Both the position numbers and the translations under genes were made by a program. From NCBI GenBank assembly GCA_030142905.1, contig JASJOG010000177.1, forward strand, positions 248,001-312,000: 64,000 nucleotides of DNA. Reading direction: 5' to 3'. Below the pieces are notes generated by a model, which worked only from the letters and a program-made list of their open reading frames with translations, had not been told where the DNA came from and made no database searches. The DNA comes from Heliopora coerulea. Lineage: Eukaryota; Cnidaria; Anthozoa; Scleralcyonacea; Helioporidae. Positions 1 through 7,738 of this stretch are shown one piece after another; positions within the stretch are counted from its first letter, which is position 1; each line of letters begins with the position of its first letter.

Positions 1-980
1 ATACCGAAAAAATTAGCACTACCTCCAGAAATAACTAATTCTTTTGTAGTTGGATTTGCAAAACAAATAAATTTATCCCATCCTCCATTATCATGTCCAA
101 AAATTCCCCCTCTTAACCAATCATTTCCAGATGAAGGAACAGAATTCAATTTATAAACAACAAAAACATTCACAATATCTTTTTTTCCTGATATTGGATT
201 AATGTTCGAACTTGAAATCATTCTACTACCGCTTTGCGGTCCGGCTCCGCAGGTGGTAAATTTTAAAAAATATTTATTATTTTCTTTTTCACTTTCTAAA
301 CACAATGAAGGTTGAAGACTTTTTGTTGTTTGTTTAAAATTGTTTCCTTCAATTCCATAATCAATTAGCTCTTTTACTTTTCCACCGTTTCTTTCAAACA
401 ACAAATCATAAATTGAATTATATTCAATGAAGTATAAATTATGAAATTTCAAAGAAAAATTATCTTTTAAAAATGAAAAACCAACATCCTTTTTGAGAAT
501 GTTTAAATTATCATCAATACGGTCGTCGACGTATTTCTTCCTCGCTAAATGTGTTTCAAGTGTAGGATTTGTTGAAGAAATAATTTTATTACTTCCAATT
601 GTAACATCACCTGTCAATGTTCCACCTGTTAAAGATAAGTTTTTAGAATCTTGATTATCTACATATTTCTTCCTACAAAGGTCTTTATCGTCCGTAGGAT
701 CTGAAGTTGTTGTAATTTTATGATTTCCCATTGTGGTATCACCAGTCATTATTCCACCACTTTTTGGTAGATAATTTGAACTTGTATGAGTAGCATGTCC
801 CGACACTAAATCATCCACATATTTCTTCCTAGCTAAATGTGCATTTTCTGTTGGGTCAACTGATGTTATTATATGGTTTGAGCCTATGTTAATATTACCG
901 GTCATTGTACCTCCTGTTGTTGGGAGACCTCCTGTTGTTATATTATCACTAACTTTTTCATATCCGTAAAATAAACTCAT
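1..980 (-). CDS. Fiber-like protein, C-terminus cut by the window edge
   Basis: The frame is open from the ATG at 980 to the window start (about 326 residues). The N-terminal part has three shaft repeats of the form GGTMTG-x-ITMG-NHKI, each followed by a KKYVDD block. This is the same design as long tail-fiber shafts of phages, so I infer a trimeric virion spike. The C-terminal part contains VFVVYKL and DNGGWDKF and looks like a concanavalin/LamG-type beta-sandwich head for receptor binding. The first repeats match the fiber of element B closely, but that copy has six repeats and a different head. The start follows the usual AAATAAATG context and abuts the penton-like gene. Confidence 0.7.
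   Translation of the reverse strand, partial: MSLFYGYEKVSDNITTGGLPTTGGTMTGNINIGSNHIITSVDPTENAHLARKKYVDDLVSGHATHTSSNYLPKSGGIMTGDTTMGNHKITTTSDPTDDKDLCRKKYVDNQDSKNLSLTGGTLTGDVTIGSNKIISSTNPTLETHLARKKYVDDRIDDNLNILKKDVGFSFLKDNFSLKFHNLYFIEYNSIYDLLFERNGGKVKELIDYGIEGNNFKQTTKSLQPSLCLESEKENNKYFLKFTTCGAGPQSGSRMISSSNINPISGKKDIVNVFVVYKLNSVPSSGNDWLRGGIFGHDNGGWDKFICFANPTTKELVISGGSANFFG
229..256. repeat. GC-rich double hairpin in the fiber gene
   Basis: CCGC-TTT-GCGG is followed by an imperfect second stem CCGGC-TCC-GCAGG. It is translated in frame as a Gly/Pro/Ser-rich loop in the head domain and stands out from the AT-rich surroundings. Confidence 0.6.
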
Positions 981-1718
981 TTATTTTATAATAATTTCCA
1001 ATAAAACATTTCCAATAGATGATGGATCACTACCATGGTTTCCTTCTACTTTGAATATTAATTCATTATAAATTCCATTTGATAATTTTATTCCTCCTCC
1101 CGGTCCTGTTTCTTCAGGTGGATAAATTTTAGAGACACTTCCATTTAATGTTTGTTCAGATTCAATTGGAACTTGAATAAGTACATTACTTCTTTTACCA
1201 TTTACAAAATTTTTACTTTTATCAATTATATTACAGCTTATGTTTACATATTCCAAGATGTTATTAATATTTACTTCGCTGTCACTCTCTGTTAATGTAT
1301 TTGCTTGTATAACTTTATTTTCTGGAAATCCTATGATTGGACCAAATGTTTGTAAATTTAATGTCTTATCTGATTTTATTGTACATTTTCCAGAAAATTC
1401 AACTTGTTCCAGTTCAATTGTTCCAACATTTTCTAATTCAGTTTTTAAAATATTAAAAGTATAATATCCATCTTTGAAACCAATTTTTGTTCCATCATAG
1501 GTATAATGATGAATATTTTGATATAAATTATTATAATTCCAAAAAATACTAACTGATTTTACAAACATCTCTGAACAATTGTTTAATATAATTGGTTCAT
1601 CTAACGGAATTATTTTTTGTGACCCACTTGCACCTTTGGTGCTGAGACCTCCGGTCGATTGTGAACTGCTTTCGCTGGTTTCATCTTTTGTAATGAAGAT
1701 TTTTAAAGATATTGTCAT
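981..1718 (-). CDS. Penton-like minor capsid protein (single jelly-roll candidate)
   Basis: The 245-residue protein follows the pattern of Polinton and adintovirus minor capsid proteins. A GFKDGYYTFNIL block is followed by beta-strand-rich sequence, a central FGPIIGF, then YVNISCNIIDKSKNFVNGK and LIQVPI, ending in a strand NVLLEIIIK. I infer it forms capsid vertices. It is nearly identical to the copy in element B. The N-terminal linker (about residues 17-32) is encoded by a double hairpin. The gene touches the fiber start downstream, so the two probably share expression. The assignment is from pattern recognition, not a structure comparison. Confidence 0.65.
   Translation of the reverse strand: MTISLKIFITKDETSESSSQSTGGLSTKGASGSQKIIPLDEPIILNNCSEMFVKSVSIFWNYNNLYQNIHHYTYDGTKIGFKDGYYTFNILKTELENVGTIELEQVEFSGKCTIKSDKTLNLQTFGPIIGFPENKVIQANTLTESDSEVNINNILEYVNISCNIIDKSKNFVNGKRSNVLIQVPIESEQTLNGSVSKIYPPEETGPGGGIKLSNGIYNELIFKVEGNHGSDPSSIGNVLLEIIIK
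1630..1658. repeat. GC-rich double hairpin in the penton-like gene
   Basis: GCACC-TTT-GGTGC, spacer TGA, then GACC-TCC-GGTC. Read on the minus strand this is the canonical form GACC(N3)GGTC-TCA-GCACC(N3)GGTGC. The same site in element B (19662-19688) is occupied. Confidence 0.85.
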
Positions 1719-1763
1719 TTATTTTATAATATATATTTTGATTCAAAATTCTGACTTGTCGGT

Positions 1764-1790
1764 CCGCTCCGCGGTGTTCGATCAGAACAC
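1764..1790. repeat. GC-rich double hairpin at a gene 3' end
   Basis: CCGC-TCC-GCGG is followed by GTGTTC-GATCA-GAACAC. The stop codon of the B-type large protein lies inside the second hairpin; the identical B copy is at 19796-19822. Confidence 0.8.
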
Positions 1791-1925
1791 GTACCGTGCA
1801 ATTAAAATTCCACCAACTATTGCAAAAGATAAAATCCATAAATTTTCACTTGATGTTTTTGGAGGAATAATTTTTGAAGATTGGTTGAGTTTACCTGAAA
1901 GGTCTGAAATGTCTTTTAATGTATT
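1782..1925 (-). pseudogene. C-terminal remnant of the large conserved protein (B type)
   Basis: The DNA from 1719 to about 1925 is essentially identical to 19751-19957 in element B, which encodes the C-terminal membrane anchor of the 514-residue protein. In A it lies between two penton-like sequences and is cut off from the rest of a coding region. It is a by-product of recombination between an A-type and a B-type element. Confidence 0.8.
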
Positions 1926-2164
1926 TTAATGTATTTTAAAATATTAAAAGTATAATACCCATCTTTGAAACCAATTTTTGTTCCATCATAGGTATAATGA
2001 TGAATATTTTGATATAAATTATTATAATTCCAAAAAATACTTACTGATTTTACAAACATATAACCTCCACAATGAGTTAATATAAGTGGTTCGTCTAATG
2101 GAATTATTTTTTCACGGTTTTCACCGGTCTCGTCTTGTTTGATAAATATTTTAAGATTTGTCAT
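1926..2164 (-). pseudogene. N-terminal fragment of a second penton-like gene
   Basis: The N-terminal residues (MTNLKIFIKQDETGENREK) differ from the complete penton-like gene at 981-1718. From FVKSVSIFWNYNNLYQ onward the two are almost identical, until the frame ends after about 80 residues. This is probably the original penton gene of element A, truncated when a B-type segment recombined in. The junction carries a short direct repeat, AATGTATTTT, twice in tandem. Confidence 0.75.
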
Positions 2165-2169
2165 TTATT

Positions 2170-3765
2170 TTATAATATATATTTTGAAATTAAAACTCCC
2201 CCAATTATTGATAAAGATAAAATAATTAAATTATCACTTGACCCAATGGGCGTTTTTGATGATTTACCTGAAAGGTCTGAAATGTCTTTTAATGTATTTT
2301 TCGTCACTCGCTCCGCATCTTTTTTGGATTCATTTTTCTTTATATCTTTTTTGGATTCATTTTTCTTTATTTCATTTTTCTTTACTTCGTTTCCCTGTAA
2401 TTTTGTTTTGTTTTCTCCACCGTATCCTGAAGGGGCCGCTACGCGGTTTAAATTTTCGTTAATTCCAAAAACCATATTTTCATCAGAAACTTTTAATTTG
2501 TTATTATATCCTTCAATAGGATTTTTTAAAATAATTAAAGACGATGGAATTAACCATAAAGTTGGACTTATAGCAGTATTTAAAACTACATTGGTTGATG
2601 AAATTGCTTGATTCATATTATTTATCCAGGTTGAAGTGTCATAATTTATAATTGAATCTTCAAAAATTTGTCTAAAAACTTTTTGTGTTTCTAAAGCTGA
2701 AGCTCTATTTGAAACAATACTTTGTCTAGTTCTTGCTTGTGCTCCTAGTATTGCATAAAGATAAGCTTCAATGCTTTGATTTAATAATTCAGTTCCATTT
2801 TTTATTAATCCATTTGACAATTTTGGAACAAATTTTTTGTAATCATTTTGTGTGTCTCTAATTTGACCAGGACCGTGTTGATATCTTTTCCATGGGCCTG
2901 TACCAACAACATCTTGGCCTAAATGCTCATTTTTTATTTTCATAATTTCTTGATAAGTCCATTTTGGATAGTGATCTTTTAAAAAACCAGCATTAAATTT
3001 ATAAAAGATTTTATCATCACCATTTTTCAATTGCCACATAATTCTTCTGACTGTAAAATATAGATGAAATCTCATAAATGATGTAATTTGTTTTGGCACA
3101 TTCCCTCCGGTCAGCGCTCCGCTGTCGCTTGAAAATAATAAATGTTGTATTGAAATTCCACATCCATAAGTAGCAATCCATGTTCCAATTATGCTTTGAA
3201 AATATGGTTCATTAAGTGACCATTTTGCATTATCATTTGTGGTTATATTCAATCCAGGTAAATTACTTTGAAAATAATCTGTATTGTTTACATAAATCCT
3301 AAACTGATTAATAGGATAACTTAAAACATATTGTGTAGGAAAATTATCCCAATAATAAGATTTTCCTGTATAACCAACATGTCTTTTTCCTTTTGGTAAT
3401 TCTTGTATGCTTCCTCCAATTTTCCAAATTTTTGGAAAGTGAGGTTCAGCGGAGCGCTGACCGGAGGGAATTCGTTTATTTATTGTTAAATACTTTGTCA
3501 TATTTGGGTCATTTTTAAATGTATCTGAATTTATGTCTGTTGAAACATAATTATTGTTTTTGAAATATGTTATTGTTTTTCCCCAACTTCCATCTTTATT
3601 AATATCATGCTCGAAGGTAAACCTTTGCATGTCTGCATATGGATATTTTTTTAAGAAATTTTCTTTAAACTTTTTATCCAAAATTTTTCTTTCATTAACC
3701 ACAAAATCATATTGGTTTCCATAATATTTGCGTTCCGCTTTTTCAACTGAATCACTAATGTTCAT
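2170..3765 (-). CDS. Large conserved protein with C-terminal membrane anchor (531 aa), function unknown
   Basis: The central 350 residues (from FPKIWKIGGSIQELP through QSIVSNRASALETQKVFRQI) are highly conserved with the element B homologue. The N-terminus and the Lys/Asn/Glu-rich repeat region before the anchor vary. The last 20 residues form one hydrophobic segment (LIILSLSIIGGVLISKYIL). I do not recognise a catalytic motif. Its position beside the penton-like gene and its size suggest a virion structural or membrane protein, but this is inference. Two oppositely oriented copies of one 25-bp hairpin element are embedded in frame. The start is 21 bp from the integrase start on the other strand. 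Confidence 0.75.
   Translation of the reverse strand: MNISDSVEKAERKYYGNQYDFVVNERKILDKKFKENFLKKYPYADMQRFTFEHDINKDGSWGKTITYFKNNNYVSTDINSDTFKNDPNMTKYLTINKRIPSGQRSAEPHFPKIWKIGGSIQELPKGKRHVGYTGKSYYWDNFPTQYVLSYPINQFRIYVNNTDYFQSNLPGLNITTNDNAKWSLNEPYFQSIIGTWIATYGCGISIQHLLFSSDSGALTGGNVPKQITSFMRFHLYFTVRRIMWQLKNGDDKIFYKFNAGFLKDHYPKWTYQEIMKIKNEHLGQDVVGTGPWKRYQHGPGQIRDTQNDYKKFVPKLSNGLIKNGTELLNQSIEAYLYAILGAQARTRQSIVSNRASALETQKVFRQIFEDSIINYDTSTWINNMNQAISSTNVVLNTAISPTLWLIPSSLIILKNPIEGYNNKLKVSDENMVFGINENLNRVAAPSGYGGENKTKLQGNEVKKNEIKKNESKKDIKKNESKKDAERVTKNTLKDISDLSGKSSKTPIGSSDNLIILSLSIIGGVLISKYIL
2436..2446. repeat. GC-rich hairpin (element A)
   Basis: CCGC-TAC-GCGG lies within the variable region of the large protein. 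At the corresponding place element B has a different hairpin, CGGGTC-TTT-GACCCG (20058-20072). Confidence 0.6.
3100..3124 (+). repeat. 25-bp hairpin element, forward copy
   Basis: It starts ATTCCCTCCGG and continues with the CAGCG-CTC-CGCTG hairpin. It encodes part of SDSGALTGG on the minus strand. The site is also occupied in element B (20735-20759), with small changes. Confidence 0.8.
3447..3471 (-). repeat. 25-bp hairpin element, inverted copy
   Basis: This is the exact reverse complement of 3100-3124, about 320 bp away in the same gene. It is read in frame as IPSGQRSAEP. Element B has no insertion at this place and its protein is about eight residues shorter there. Confidence 0.85.
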
Positions 3766-3786
3766 TATTTATTTTAATAAAAATAA
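3766..3786. promoter_or_regulatory. 21-bp divergent promoter between large protein and integrase
   Basis: Two genes start head to head with only TATTTATTTTAATAAAAATA plus one base between the ATGs. The spacer is nearly palindromic, so each ATG is preceded by an AATAAATG-type context. The spacer is too short for separate promoters, so a shared AT-rich element must serve both strands, or the promoter elements lie inside the coding regions. Confidence 0.55.
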
Positions 3787-5016
3787 ATGAACGAAGTGAA
3801 CGCTAACAAAATTAGTCACAATGACGACACCAAAGGTGTCGCGAACATGTCGGTAGACATGTTCGTTATTGAACAAGAGTTAAGAGATATTTATTACAAC
3901 CCAAAAACAGGTTATCAATCTGCTGAAAGACTTTATCAAAAAGTAAAAGACAGACTTCCAAAGGGATTAAATGTTAGTAGAAAAATTGTACAAGACTGGT
4001 TAAAAACACAAGATACTTTTACAAGATTTAAACCAATTGTAAAAAGACATAAATTTCAAAAAACATTTGTTAAAGACTTGGGAGACCAAATACAAATGGA
4101 TTTAATTGATATGAAAAAATATAAAAAAGATAATGAAGATTATTACTGGATTCTTACTGCTGTTGAAATTTTGAGTCGATATGCGTTTGCTATTCCTGTT
4201 TATAGAAAAGATACTTATAACATGACGTTAGCTGTGAGTAAATTATTGAATAAATTCAAAAAATGATTTGGTAAATATCCAAATGTAGCTCAATTTGATG
4301 AAGGAAAAGAATTTTATAATGTTGGTGTAAAGTGGTTATTGAAGGAACATGATGTTGAATATTTTTCCTCTAAATCTGCTAAAAAAGCAGCTATAGTTGA
4401 AAGATTTAATCGAACTTTAAAAACATCCATGTGGAAATATTTCTATAAAAATGAAACTTATAATTGGGCCTCTGTTTTAAAAAAGCTTGTAAAAAATTAT
4501 AATAATACTAAACACAAGAGTATATTAATGAAACCTGTTGATGTAAATGAATCTAACAAAGACCAAGTGTGGATTACACTATATGGTTATCTATTAGGAG
4601 ATTTACCTCTTCCTAAATTTAGAATTGGTGATACTGTTAGAATTTCAAAATATAAGAATATATTTAAAAAAGGTTATGAAGCTAATTTTACAGAAGAAAT
4701 TTTTAAAATTGTAAAAGTATTTAGAGGTGACCCAAACATGTATGAAGTGGAAGACCTTGAAGGAGAACCAATCATTGGGAAATTTTATGAACAGGAATTG
4801 TCTGCTGTGGATAAAAATAACTTGAGTGGTCTGTATAAAATAGAGAAAATATTAAAAAGAAAAAAAGTGAAAGGAAAAAATATGGTCTTGGTAAAGTGGG
4901 AAGGTTATGACAATAAACATAACTCTTGGATCGCGCAAAGTGCTCTGATCGGACAAAGTCCTCAGGACCAGAGGCCCAGCATCGAGCCGAAGGCTCTCAC
5001 CGCTTCGCGGAGCTAA
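3787..5016 (+). pseudogene. Chromodomain integrase with an in-frame stop (element A)
   Basis: This is a retroviral-type DDE integrase: an N-terminal helical region, catalytic core with D in QMDLIDM, D in QFDEGKEF and E in AIVERFNRTLK, and a C-terminal chromodomain (MVLVKWEGYDNKHNSWI). It would insert the element into host DNA, and chromodomains in integrases typically steer to modified histones. The frame is open apart from a TGA at 4264-4266 where element B has an arginine codon. The N-terminus has an extra double hairpin (3826-3864), and the C-terminus runs into the hairpin array at 4984-5058, so its last residues are hairpin-encoded. It is inactive unless the stop is read through. Confidence 0.9.
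3826..3864. repeat. GC-rich double hairpin in the integrase N-terminus
   Basis: GACACC-AAA-GGTGTC is followed by GAACATGTC-GGTA-GACATGTTC. It is absent from the same place in element B's integrase, where the flanking coding sequence continues directly, and it adds residues in frame. Confidence 0.85.
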
Positions 5017-5058
5017 GCTGAAGCTTCGCTTCTGAGACCTTCGGTCGATGCGATCGCA
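4984..5058. repeat. Hairpin array at the integrase 3' end (element A)
   Basis: In order: GAGCC-GAA-GGCTC, TCA, CCGC-TTC-GCGG; then AGC-TAA-GCT; GAAGC-TTC-GCTTC, TGA, GACC-TTC-GGTC; then TGCGATCGCA. It covers the integrase stop and most of the gap to the next gene. The left half differs from the array in element B, but the right half is the same. Confidence 0.85.
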
Positions 5059-5096
5059 GAAGAAAATATTCAAAATGTATAAAATGTATAAAATAA

Positions 5097-6458
5097 ATGG
5101 ATAATAACGGTTTTGATGATATAGAATTAAATGATAGAAATATAAGAGACCGTGAGGCTGAAGACCGTGAGGACCGTGAGTACGGTGAAACAAGTGGAGG
5201 AAATTTTGCTGATACAAATTTAGATACTGAAGAAACAACTATATTACTCCCACACCAAAACACCAGAGTAACTAGAGTTAAAGAACCTGAGTCTAAAGGT
5301 TTTTTAAAAAAATTAAAAAATTTAGGGGGAGTTAAAAGGTCAATGACTTTTGGTAAAAAAAATACTTTCAAAGATATATTTGATTTCACTCCTGAAAAGA
5401 GAAATGGAAAAAATAATAAGATATTGTTAGAAAAAACTACGTTTGTTAAAGATGAAAAAGGAAATCTTTCAATTTTTTTCAAAGATGTAAAAATTGGTAA
5501 TGTTATCAATAATGAACCAGAGTTATTTGTAAGAAAGAATAATAAAAATGTTAAAGAATTCAGAAATATTTTTGAAAAAGCAAAACAAGAATATAAAAAA
5601 ACACCAGATTCTATTATAGATAGAAAAATATACGATGAAAATATTGAAATGAAAGAGATTGAGAGAAAAAATATAGTTGAAAACACCATTTCACAAATTG
5701 ATAATGACGTTAATAGAATAATTGATGAAAATAACTTGAACAAATTAGTTAAAGATGAAAATGACCCAAGAAGATCATTATTTGATTCAGATGAATTGAG
5801 AGAATTTAGAGGTTTATTAAATTTTGAAGAAGCTGTCTCTCCGGTTGGTAGTGAAGAATATTTTGATTTATCAGAAAATGAAAGAAAAAATGTTTTACAT
5901 GAAAAAATTAAATCATTTGATAGAGGATATGAATATTGGAAAAATAAAGCTGATTTAGAATCAGCTGAACCACAAAAAAGTATATATGAAGGTTTTTCAG
6001 AAATTGCAAAATTATATGCAGATAGAACGAGACTTGAAATTAATGAAAAACCAATTAGTGAAGAAGGAGCACAAATTTTAAATGAAAATATTGAAGATTC
6101 CGACCTCGGCAGAGTAGAAAGATTTAAAAAATGGGCAAAAGAAAATTTATTAGGTTTATCAGCAGTAACAATTTCTGTAGCAGGTATAATTACTTTAATA
6201 GTTATAAGAGCAAGAATGGCATTAAAACTAGGTGCAAGAGCAGTTGGAAAATTAGCAAAAGCAATTGCAAACATAGCTAAAAATTTAGGCACAGTTTTTT
6301 CAGCACTTTTAAATTTAATTTCACAAATATTAGCATTTGGCGCAAAAGGTATTAATTTTTTAGCTAAAAATTTATGGATATTAGTCATTGCAATTACTTA
6401 CTTTTTATACAATGAATACCGAAAGGACAAGGAATACCGAAAAGGTAATAAAAATTAA
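5097..6458 (+). CDS. Hydrophobic C-terminus protein, putative virion membrane component (453 aa)
   Basis: The N-terminal two thirds is charged and helical (Lys, Glu and Asn rich) with a DREAEDREDRE low-complexity tract. From about residue 355 to the end it is hydrophobic and alanine-rich, with at least two membrane segments (LSAVTISVAGIITLIVI and NLWILVIAITYFLY) separated by amphipathic repeats. I do not know its function. The position between integrase and capsid gene, and the hydrophobic tail, suggest a minor virion protein acting on membranes, by analogy with small capsid-associated proteins of related viruses. It is intact in both A and B. Confidence 0.75.
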   Translation: MDNNGFDDIELNDRNIRDREAEDREDREYGETSGGNFADTNLDTEETTILLPHQNTRVTRVKEPESKGFLKKLKNLGGVKRSMTFGKKNTFKDIFDFTPEKRNGKNNKILLEKTTFVKDEKGNLSIFFKDVKIGNVINNEPELFVRKNNKNVKEFRNIFEKAKQEYKKTPDSIIDRKIYDENIEMKEIERKNIVENTISQIDNDVNRIIDENNLNKLVKDENDPRRSLFDSDELREFRGLLNFEEAVSPVGSEEYFDLSENERKNVLHEKIKSFDRGYEYWKNKADLESAEPQKSIYEGFSEIAKLYADRTRLEINEKPISEEGAQILNENIEDSDLGRVERFKKWAKENLLGLSAVTISVAGIITLIVIRARMALKLGARAVGKLAKAIANIAKNLGTVFSALLNLISQILAFGAKGINFLAKNLWILVIAITYFLYNEYRKDKEYRKGNKN

Positions 6459-6483
6459 AAAAAATTTTTTTGTATAATAATAA

Positions 6484-7722
6484 ATGAATAGAGAAAACAA
6501 ATTATATCCAGGATATAAAAGATCAAAAATGAGTGATATTAAAGGAATTAGAACAAGACATGTTGTAACTTTAAATCCAAATTCAGTAAATCCAGAAGAA
6601 GACCTTTATATAGATATCCCAAAATTAAACCCTAATTTATGTCTTGTACCCGATTCATTAAGATTGTTATTTAATTTTAAAAATGTAAATACAAAGTCTT
6701 GGTTTTTAAATAAATTATCAAAATTGTTAAAGAAAAGATTAGTTGTTAAATTTGCTGGAGAAATTGTTTATGATAATAGCGGAGAATCTCTTTTGGAAAT
6801 TTACAAAGATCTTTGGAAAACTAAATCCGAAAGAGCAGATATGGTTGAATATGGGTTAGCAAGTGAAAATTTGAGAAAATTAATTTCAAAAGATGACTCT
6901 GGAGCAACAAGTGGAAGCGCAGAAAAAGCTTCTGATAAACTAATGTTTGATATTTACGGAACAAAACAATGTTTAAAATTGGAAAAAATACTTTCAGATC
7001 ATGGATTATATGCTCCTTATGGAATGATTAATAATTTTCAATATATTTTAACTTTTCCAAAAGCAAGTGAAATTATGATAGCACAAAGTGGTGAAAGTGT
7101 TGGAGGATATAAGTTGGAAAATTTAGAATTGGAATATGAAACGATTGAAAATCAAGATTTAGCAGTTGATGTTTTAACAAATTACACTACTGGAAGATCA
7201 CTATCATATAATTATGTAACTTTGATGAAAACAGTAGAATGGGATAAAAACGCAACTTTACATAATGAAACTATAAATATTCCACGTAAAAGTATGAAAG
7301 CAGTTGTACTGTTATTTAGAAATAAAACTGTAACAGATAGTGAGCAATTTGTTTATCCAAATATAACAGATGTCAAAATTAGTGTTGAAGGGGTTCCAAA
7401 TAGCATATATTCCCAAGGTTTTCCGAAAAGAAGATTTTTTGAAGAAGCATTTAGAATATTTCACTGTAGTTATTTTGACTGTGATGCAGTTATGGATATT
7501 GAAAAATTCTACAAAGATTCTTTTGCATTATGTATTGATTTAAGAACATTAGATGACAACTTTGTTTATGGAACTGGTAAAAAATTAGTAAACACACAGT
7601 CTGGATTATTGCTAGAAATTAAAAAAACTGCTATTCCTGCAAATGTAATGTGTTATATATTTGTAATAAGTGATGGTTTGCTAAATATTGTAAATAAAGA
7701 TTTATCTTCAATCCAATTTTAA
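6484..7722 (+). CDS. Major-capsid-like protein (412 aa), intact copy
   Basis: A basic N-terminus is followed by a long beta-rich protein. Blocks such as EQFVYPNITDVKISVEGVP, SIYSQGFPKRRFFEEAFRIF and a C-terminal SGLLLEIKKTAIPANVMCY followed by VISDGLLNI resemble the last jelly-roll strands of Polinton/adintovirus double-jelly-roll capsid proteins. It is shorter than the usual 550-700 residues, so this is a moderate-confidence call. It sits directly before the packaging ATPase, as expected. The start follows ATAATAAATG. The element B homologue carries a frameshift. Confidence 0.6.
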   Translation: MNRENKLYPGYKRSKMSDIKGIRTRHVVTLNPNSVNPEEDLYIDIPKLNPNLCLVPDSLRLLFNFKNVNTKSWFLNKLSKLLKKRLVVKFAGEIVYDNSGESLLEIYKDLWKTKSERADMVEYGLASENLRKLISKDDSGATSGSAEKASDKLMFDIYGTKQCLKLEKILSDHGLYAPYGMINNFQYILTFPKASEIMIAQSGESVGGYKLENLELEYETIENQDLAVDVLTNYTTGRSLSYNYVTLMKTVEWDKNATLHNETINIPRKSMKAVVLLFRNKTVTDSEQFVYPNITDVKISVEGVPNSIYSQGFPKRRFFEEAFRIFHCSYFDCDAVMDIEKFYKDSFALCIDLRTLDDNFVYGTGKKLVNTQSGLLLEIKKTAIPANVMCYIFVISDGLLNIVNKDLSSIQF

Positions 7723-7738
7723 AAAACAAAAATAAAAA

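Noticed and set aside
2170..3765. Calling the 531-aa protein the major capsid protein
   Set aside because: Its size fits, but it has a C-terminal membrane anchor and no visible jelly-roll end pattern; the 412-aa protein beside the ATPase fits better.
5146..5185. ACCGTGAGG repeats as another hairpin site
   Set aside because: They form a simple coding repeat (DRE units) but no stable stem.
4997..6388. Long minus-strand frame opposite the integrase end and the hydrophobic protein
   Set aside because: Same region encodes a conserved plus-strand protein in both elements; the reverse frame is a composition effect.
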